From positions 1-10,120 of the forward strand of contig CAOJHG010000041.1 in the NCBI GenBank assembly GCA_948435975.1: DNA of 10,120 nt. Reading direction: 5' to 3'. Numbering within the stretch: position 1 is the first letter of the stretch; each line of letters opens with the position of its first letter. Shown in pieces: positions 6,029 to 10,120 of this stretch. The position numbers were made by a program, and so were the translations under genes. The notes under the pieces were generated by a model. It saw only the letters and a program-made list of their open reading frames with translations, did no database searches and was not told the DNA's origin. This DNA is from an uncultured Oscillibacter sp. Its GTDB lineage: Bacteria; Bacillota; Clostridia; Oscillospirales; Oscillospiraceae.

Positions 6029-6060
6029 ATGGAGGTGGTGGAGCAATCTGCCACCTCCAT
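6029..6060 (+). other. Stem-loop between livJ and livH
   Basis: ATGGAGGTGG (6029-6038) pairs perfectly with CCACCTCCAT (6051-6060) around a 12-base loop, and a G.T pair can be added inside. No T-run follows (GTATTCCC), so this is not a standard terminator. It lies 43 bases after the binding-protein stop codon. Such hairpins often protect the 3' end of binding-protein mRNA or cause partial termination, so that more binding protein than permease is made; that role is inferred here. Confidence 0.7.
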
Positions 6061-6115
6061 GTATTCCCATAAGTGAGAGGGAAACAGAAAATCGTATCAA
6101 AATGAGGTAAGGCCA

Positions 6116-7003
6116 ATGTTAACTCTGGTTCAGCAGCTCATCAACGGCCTGACCCTGGGGTGTCTCTTCGGCCTCGTGGCCATTGGATACACCATGGTGT
6201 ATGGCATCTTGCTCTTGATTAACTTTGCGCACTGTGACATTTTCATGATGTCGATGTATTTCGCGTTTTACTCCATCAGCGTCTTCTATCTTCCATGGTA
6301 TGTCTCCCTGGTCCTGGCAATCCTTGGCACGGCGCTTCTGGGCGTGCTTCTGGAGCGGGTGGCATACCGTCCCCTGCGGACCGCCCCCCGCACCTCGGTG
6401 CTGATTTCGGCGGTTGGTTCCTCCTATTTATTAGAGAATCTGGGTATTGTCCTGTTCGGTGCAGTGGCCAAGTCCTTCCCAACGGTGGACTATTTGCAGG
6501 AGATGGTCACGATTGCCGGCCTGCGGATTCAGCGTCTGGCATTCTTCGTCATCATTACCATGATTGTGCTGGTAGGCGCTCTGCTGTATATTGTCAACAA
6601 AACGAAAGTAGGCATTGCCATGCGTGCGGTCTCCCGTGATTTCGAGACCTCCAAGCTCATGGGCGTGAACATCAACCTGACCATCAGCATCACTTTCGCC
6701 ATTGGTTCCGGTCTCGCGGCGGTGGGCGGCTTCATGTGGGGCCTGCGCTATCCTCAGATCACGCCTCTGGTGGGCGCGATGCCGGGTCTGAAATGCTTCA
6801 TCGCGGCGGTCATCGGCGGCATCGGCAGTATCAAGGGCGCGATTATGGGCGGCCTGATTCTGGGCGTCATGGAAATTATGATCGTGTACCTGTTCCCCAG
6901 CGCCTCTGGCTACCGGGACGTGTTCGCATTCATCGCGCTGATCCTGATCCTCTGCATCAAGCCTACGGGTCTGTTTGGCGAGGAACTGTCGGACAAGGCT
7001 TAA
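6116..7003 (+). CDS. livH: Branched-chain amino-acid ABC transporter permease LivH
   Basis: A 295-residue, very hydrophobic inner-membrane permease with about eight membrane segments, full length for LivH. The N-terminal block LINGLTLGCLFGLVAIGYTM (8-27), followed by VYGILLLINFAHCDIFM (28-44), is the LivH signature; most relatives have Gly where this has Cys40. AMRAVSRDFETSKLMGVNI (168-186) is the cytoplasmic coupling loop that contacts the ATPase subunits. Late blocks PGLKCFIAAVIGGIGSIKGA (223-242) and IKPTGLFGE (281-289) are also typical. It pairs with LivM to form the channel. GAGGT (6104-6108) lies 7 bases before the ATG. It follows livJ after a stem-loop and precedes livM by 19 bases. 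Confidence 0.95.
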   Translation: MLTLVQQLINGLTLGCLFGLVAIGYTMVYGILLLINFAHCDIFMMSMYFAFYSISVFYLPWYVSLVLAILGTALLGVLLERVAYRPLRTAPRTSVLISAVGSSYLLENLGIVLFGAVAKSFPTVDYLQEMVTIAGLRIQRLAFFVIITMIVLVGALLYIVNKTKVGIAMRAVSRDFETSKLMGVNINLTISITFAIGSGLAAVGGFMWGLRYPQITPLVGAMPGLKCFIAAVIGGIGSIKGAIMGGLILGVMEIMIVYLFPSASGYRDVFAFIALILILCIKPTGLFGEELSDKA

Positions 7004-7022
7004 AGAAGGAGGAGGAAAGACA

Positions 7023-8156
7023 ATGAGTGGATTCAATGGACGCTCCTACCCCGGTCTTGTTGGGATGCTGGACGGTCGGAAGCGCAGAAACCTGGCCTTG
7101 AGCATCGTGGCGGTCATCGTCATTACAGTCTTCCTGTACATGGCGCAGAACGGCTTCATCCTGGACGCTTACGGCGTACGGATTCTCCGGCTGTGCGCGG
7201 TGTACTCCATCTGCGCCCTGTCTCTGAACTTGATTCAGGGTTATACCGGACAATTCTCCCTGGGTTCCGCAGGCTTTATGGCCCTGGGCGCATACGTCAC
7301 CTCGATTCTCTCCATGACGGACGCGAACCGGGAAGCGGTATACTATCTCAAGCCCATGGCCCCCTGGCTAATGAAAATCCATCTGGACTATGGCATTGCC
7401 TTGATTCTGGGCGGCGTGCTGGCGGGACTGGTAGCCCTTTTGATTGGCATTCCGGTCCTGCGCTTAAAGGGCGACTATCTGAGCATTGCCACCCTGGGCT
7501 TTTCGGAGATCATCCGCATCGTCCTGAACAACGCCCAAAGCATCAGCAACGGCGCAACGGGCCTGAAGAACATCGACCCCACGGCGAACATCTGGTGGTG
7601 CTTCTGTGCCCTGGTCCTGGTGCTACTGTTTATGACCCGGCTTTTCCACAGCAGCTATGGCCGCGCTTTTCTGGCCATTCGGGACGACGAGGTAGCGGCA
7701 GAGGCTATGGGCATCTCTATTTTCAAGCATAAGATGATGGCCTTTGTTGCCTCCGCAGTCATTGCGGGCATTGGCGGCGGCCTGATGGCAAGCGTTCTGG
7801 GCGCTGTGACCCCAGTGCTGTTCCGGCACATGATGAGCTACGACATCCTGCTGATTATGGTCCTGGGCGGCACAGGCACGATGACCGGGGCACTGCTGGG
7901 CGGCTTCATCTACATCATTGCCAAGGAGGCCCTGCGGTTTATGGACAGCGGGTTTGCCATCGGCTTCATCCAGGTCCCTGCCATTGCGGGCCTGCGGATG
8001 GTCATGTTCTCTGTACTGCTGATGATCGTGGTCCTGTTCTATCACAAGGGTCTTTCCGGCGGCAAGGAATTCAGTTGGGACCGCCTGTTTGGATTCCCCA
8101 AGAAGATTGCGGCACGCTTCAGCAAGAAGAGCGAGAAGGCGGGGGCTGGAAAATGA
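7023..8156 (+). CDS. livM: Branched-chain amino-acid ABC transporter permease LivM
   Basis: A 377-residue inner-membrane permease and partner of LivH. After a short basic N-terminus (GRKRR, 18-22) come about eight to nine membrane segments. Family blocks are GYTGQFSLGSAGFMALGAYV (73-92), LRLKGDYLSIATLGFSEIIR (146-165) and the coupling loop GRAFLAIRDDEVAAEAMGI (213-231). The tail (about 342-377) is cytoplasmic and Lys/Arg-rich, slightly longer than in many LivM proteins. AGGAGG (7010-7015) lies 7 bases before the ATG at 7023; a longer frame from 6975 would overlap livH and adds nothing recognisable. Its TGA overlaps the livG ATG (ATGA at 8153-8156), indicating translational coupling. Confidence 0.95.
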   Translation: MSGFNGRSYPGLVGMLDGRKRRNLALSIVAVIVITVFLYMAQNGFILDAYGVRILRLCAVYSICALSLNLIQGYTGQFSLGSAGFMALGAYVTSILSMTDANREAVYYLKPMAPWLMKIHLDYGIALILGGVLAGLVALLIGIPVLRLKGDYLSIATLGFSEIIRIVLNNAQSISNGATGLKNIDPTANIWWCFCALVLVLLFMTRLFHSSYGRAFLAIRDDEVAAEAMGISIFKHKMMAFVASAVIAGIGGGLMASVLGAVTPVLFRHMMSYDILLIMVLGGTGTMTGALLGGFIYIIAKEALRFMDSGFAIGFIQVPAIAGLRMVMFSVLLMIVVLFYHKGLSGGKEFSWDRLFGFPKKIAARFSKKSEKAGAGK

Positions 8157-8941
8157 GCGTACTGAGAACAGAACACGTAACAATGCGCTTTGGCGGCGTC
8201 ACGGCTGTGGATGATTTGAATCTCCACGTTGAGAAGGGCGAGATTGTAGCCGTCATCGGGCCGAATGGAGCGGGCAAAACCACGGCCTTCAACCAGATCA
8301 CCGGCGTGTATACCCCCACGGAGGGAAAAATCTTTCTGGAACCCGTGAACAGCTCCCAGGAAGTGGACATCACAGGAATGCGACCTGATAAGATTGTCTC
8401 TATGGGCATTGCCCGGACCTTTCAAAACATCCGCCTCTTCTCTAAGCAGACGGTGCTGGATAACGTTCTGATTGCCCAGCATCTCCACGTGAAGAGCACA
8501 CTGCCCGGCGCGATTTTCTACTGGCCCAACTATTGCAAAGAGGAAAAAGCCATGCGGGAAAAGGCCATGCACCTTCTGGAGCGCGTCGGTCTTGCGGACA
8601 ACTGCGGCGACCTGGCTACCTCCCTTCCCTACGGCCTCCAGCGCCGTCTGGAGATTGCCCGCGCCCTGGCGACGAATCCAAAGCTGCTGCTTCTGGACGA
8701 GCCCGCCGCCGGCATGAACCCCACAGAGACCCTGGAGCTGACCCACTTTGTCCGGGAAATTCGGGACGAGTTTCAGCTCACCATCCTTCTGATCGAACAC
8801 CATATGCAAATCATTATGGACATTTCAGACCGCATTTACGTTCTGGAGTTCGGCAAGACCATCGCCGACGGTGTGCCTGCGGAGATTCAGAACAACCAGC
8901 GCGTGATTGACGCCTATTTGGGGGTGGTCGAAGATGCTTAA
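8153..8941 (+). CDS. livG: Branched-chain amino-acid ABC transporter ATP-binding protein LivG
   Basis: A 262-residue cytoplasmic ATPase subunit. Motifs in order: Walker A GPNGAGKT (36-43), Q-loop Gln91 in ARTFQNIRLF, the signature LPYGLQRR (158-165; LivG proteins have a degenerate LSGGQ of this kind), Walker B LLLLDEP (178-184) and the H-loop histidine in LIEHHM (H216). The C-terminal ISDRIYVLEFGKTIADG is also typical. It forms a heterodimer with LivF that drives transport through LivH/LivM. Compared with the usual 'G.DITGL' region, there are several extra residues (EPVNSSQEV, 63-71) before DITGM. It begins within the stop codon of livM and has only a weak ribosome binding site, so translation probably depends on coupling. 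Its end overlaps livF by 8 bases. Confidence 0.95.
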   Translation: MSVLRTEHVTMRFGGVTAVDDLNLHVEKGEIVAVIGPNGAGKTTAFNQITGVYTPTEGKIFLEPVNSSQEVDITGMRPDKIVSMGIARTFQNIRLFSKQTVLDNVLIAQHLHVKSTLPGAIFYWPNYCKEEKAMREKAMHLLERVGLADNCGDLATSLPYGLQRRLEIARALATNPKLLLLDEPAAGMNPTETLELTHFVREIRDEFQLTILLIEHHMQIIMDISDRIYVLEFGKTIADGVPAEIQNNQRVIDAYLGVVEDA

Positions 8942-9632
8942 AGTAGACCAGCTATCTGTCAGCTATGGCGGCATCAAGGCCGTCCAGGGCATCTCCTTCG
9001 AGGTACCAGAGGGCAAAATCGTCACTCTGATTGGGGCCAACGGCGCGGGCAAGAGCACGACCCTGCGCACGATTTCCGGTCTGGTGAAGCCCGGCGGCGG
9101 CAACATCTCCTTCTTAGGAGAGGACATCACCGGCAAGGACTCCGCCCAGATTGTGAAGCGGGGCGTCACCCTGGTTCCGGAGGGACGCCGGGTGTTCCCT
9201 AACCTGACGGTGTATGAGAATATCCGCATCGGCGCATATCTGCGGAAGGACGACTGGACCAAGGATGTGGACTGGGTATACAGTCTCTTCCCCCGCCTGA
9301 AGGAACGGAGCTGGCAGACGGCGGGCACTCTCTCCGGCGGTGAACAGCAGATGCTGGCGGTAGCCCGGGCCCTCATCAGCCGTCCGAAGCTGATTATGAT
9401 GGACGAACCGTCTCTGGGTCTGGCTCCTCTGGTCATCAAAGACATTTTTGAAATCATCAAGGAAATCCGGAACCAAGGCGTGACCGTGCTGCTGATTGAA
9501 CAGAATGCCAACATGGCGCTGAAGATTGCGGACATCGGCTATGTGCTGGAGACAGGCCATATCACCCTCAGCGGCACTGGCCAGGAGCTTTTGGCAAATC
9601 CGGAAGTCAAAGAGGCATATCTCGGCAAATAA
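8934..9632 (+). CDS. livF: Branched-chain amino-acid ABC transporter ATP-binding protein LivF
   Basis: A 232-residue cytoplasmic ATPase, normal length for LivF. Motifs: Walker A GANGAGKST (34-42), the LivF-type VPEGRRVFPNLTVYENI (81-97), ABC signature LSGGEQQ (133-139), Walker B LIMMDEP (153-159) and LLIEQNA (185-191). The last has Gln where most ABC proteins have the H-loop His, as is usual for LivF. It pairs with LivG. The start at 8934 overlaps the end of livG (TAA at 8939-8941); GGGGGTGG just upstream can act as a ribosome binding site. It is the last gene of the operon: the TAA at 9630-9632 is followed within 10 bases by a strong terminator. Confidence 0.95.
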   Translation: MLKVDQLSVSYGGIKAVQGISFEVPEGKIVTLIGANGAGKSTTLRTISGLVKPGGGNISFLGEDITGKDSAQIVKRGVTLVPEGRRVFPNLTVYENIRIGAYLRKDDWTKDVDWVYSLFPRLKERSWQTAGTLSGGEQQMLAVARALISRPKLIMMDEPSLGLAPLVIKDIFEIIKEIRNQGVTVLLIEQNANMALKIADIGYVLETGHITLSGTGQELLANPEVKEAYLGK

Positions 9633-9640
9633 AGCCACAG

Positions 9641-9675
9641 CGGGCAGGGCGTTTCTTCGTCTCTGCCCGTTTTTT
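9641..9675 (+). terminator. Intrinsic terminator of the liv operon
   Basis: CGGGCAG (9641-9647) pairs with CTGCCCG (9663-9669), followed at once by six T (9670-9675). It lies 8 bases after the livF stop codon. It should end the liv transcript and separate it from the dehydratase gene. Confidence 0.9.
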
Positions 9676-9695
9676 CCCTGCGGCAAAGGCGAACG

Positions 9696-9746
9696 CTCCA
9701 TTCCGCTCTGTGCTTGTACTGCCCTGCAAATAAGCGTGGAATGGAG
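9696..9746. repeat. Nine-base perfect inverted repeat upstream of the dehydratase gene
   Basis: CTCCATTCC (9696-9704) and GGAATGGAG (9738-9746) are perfect reverse complements around 33 bases; one G.T and one C-G pair extend the stem inward. A weak promoter-like pair, TTGTAC (9714-9719) and TGGAAT (9737-9742) with a 17-base spacer, lies mostly inside it, so the right arm would overlap the -10. It could be an operator or a leader hairpin. The right arm ends 14 bases before the ribosome binding site. Confidence 0.5.
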
Positions 9747-9774
9747 ATACAACAAAAAACAGGAGGGTTTCTCT

Positions 9775-10120
9775 ATGCTTGGTCAAATTCTGGAACCGGT
9801 GCAGATTTCCGATATGCTGGAGGCAGAACAGCGCATCCGCAAGATTTTTCCTCCCTCTCCCCTGCTGTCCATGGCGCTTTTGAACCGGCAGCTTGGCACA
9901 GACGTTTATCTGAAAGCGGAAAGTCTCTTACCCTCCGCCGCCTACAAATTCCGGGGCGCCTCCAACAAAATCACTACCCTCATAGAGCAGTATGGTCCAG
10001 ATATCCGCATCATTACGGCCTCTTCCGGAAACCACGGCATGGCCTGCGCACTGGCGGCGGCGCGTCTGGGCATTCAAGCAACGGTGGTGGTCCCTGAGCC
10101 TACGCCCCAAATCAAGAAGG
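9775..10120 (+). CDS. PLP-dependent threonine/serine dehydratase-like enzyme (N-terminal part)
   Basis: The first 115 residues of a fold-type II PLP enzyme; the frame is open to the right edge. LKAESLLPSAAYKFRGA (46-62) holds the Schiff-base lysine (K58), and SSGNHGMACALAAARLGI (83-100) is the loop that holds the cofactor phosphate in threonine and serine dehydratases. These enzymes convert Thr or Ser to 2-oxobutyrate or pyruvate plus ammonia, supplying isoleucine synthesis or degradation. Just before the lysine the usual '(Q)xTGS(F/Y)K' reads LPSAAYK, so a dehydratase relative with another substrate is possible. The ATG at 9775 has AGGAGGG (9761-9767) 7 bases before it. It lies 142 bases after livF beyond a terminator, so it is probably a separate transcript. 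Any C-terminal ACT domain would be beyond the window. Confidence 0.8.
   Translation, partial: MLGQILEPVQISDMLEAEQRIRKIFPPSPLLSMALLNRQLGTDVYLKAESLLPSAAYKFRGASNKITTLIEQYGPDIRIITASSGNHGMACALAAARLGIQATVVVPEPTPQIKK

Noticed and set aside
6029..6060. The livJ-livH stem-loop as an intrinsic terminator
   Set aside because: No T-run follows the stem, and the liv genes downstream plainly belong to the same operon. It is kept as an mRNA stem-loop instead.
4760..6100. A long open frame (446 codons) on the minus strand across the whole of livJ
   Set aside because: It lies fully antisense to a well-supported lipoprotein gene with a signal peptide, ribosome binding site and family motifs. The antisense protein shows no recognisable domain. 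High GC at third codon positions removes stops on the opposite strand.

Overview
The window looks like chromosomal DNA from a GC-rich, anaerobic Firmicute. An Oscillospiraceae/Ruminococcaceae-type gut bacterium is my best guess. This is inference from strong AAGGAGG-type ribosome binding sites, Firmicute-style -35/-10 promoters, GC-rich coding with AT-rich intergenic DNA, and many cysteines in a secreted lipoprotein. There are no mobile elements, CRISPR arrays, rRNA or tRNA genes. Nearly every gene concerns amino-acid transport or metabolism.

Layout. (1) 1-170 (+): the C-terminus of a sodium-dependent transporter of the neurotransmitter:sodium symporter (NSS) family. It converges on a second, complete NSS gene (240-1568, -), and a bidirectional terminator hairpin lies between them. 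(2) 1801-2460 (+): a small Xre-type helix-turn-helix protein with one membrane segment and an outside domain of unknown function, preceded by an unusual cluster of nested repeats. It ends at a second bidirectional terminator. (3) 2510-4424 (-): a two-gene unit, thrH (phosphoserine phosphatase / homoserine phosphotransferase type) followed by a DUF1015 gene. (4) 4425-4801: an AT-rich divergent promoter region. (5) 4802-9632 (+): a complete branched-chain/hydrophobic amino-acid ABC transporter operon in the order binding lipoprotein, LivH, LivM, LivG, LivF. It has a stem-loop between the first two genes, overlapping start/stop codons at livM-livG and livG-livF, and a strong terminator at the end. 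(6) 9775-10120 (+): the N-terminal third of a PLP-dependent threonine/serine dehydratase-like enzyme, cut by the window edge and preceded by a long inverted repeat.

How the genes fit together. The Liv system imports branched-chain or related amino acids by ATP hydrolysis, and the two NSS proteins import amino acids with Na+. ThrH points to serine (and possibly threonine) formation, and the dehydratase to Ser/Thr breakdown or isoleucine precursor supply. DUF1015 has no established function, but its pairing with ThrH suggests a link to serine metabolism.

I do not see a clearly new biological system. The items most worth a second look are the nested repeats before the Xre-type gene, the thrH-DUF1015 pair, and the inverted repeat before the dehydratase. 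Several start codons are set here by ribosome binding sites rather than by the longest open frame.
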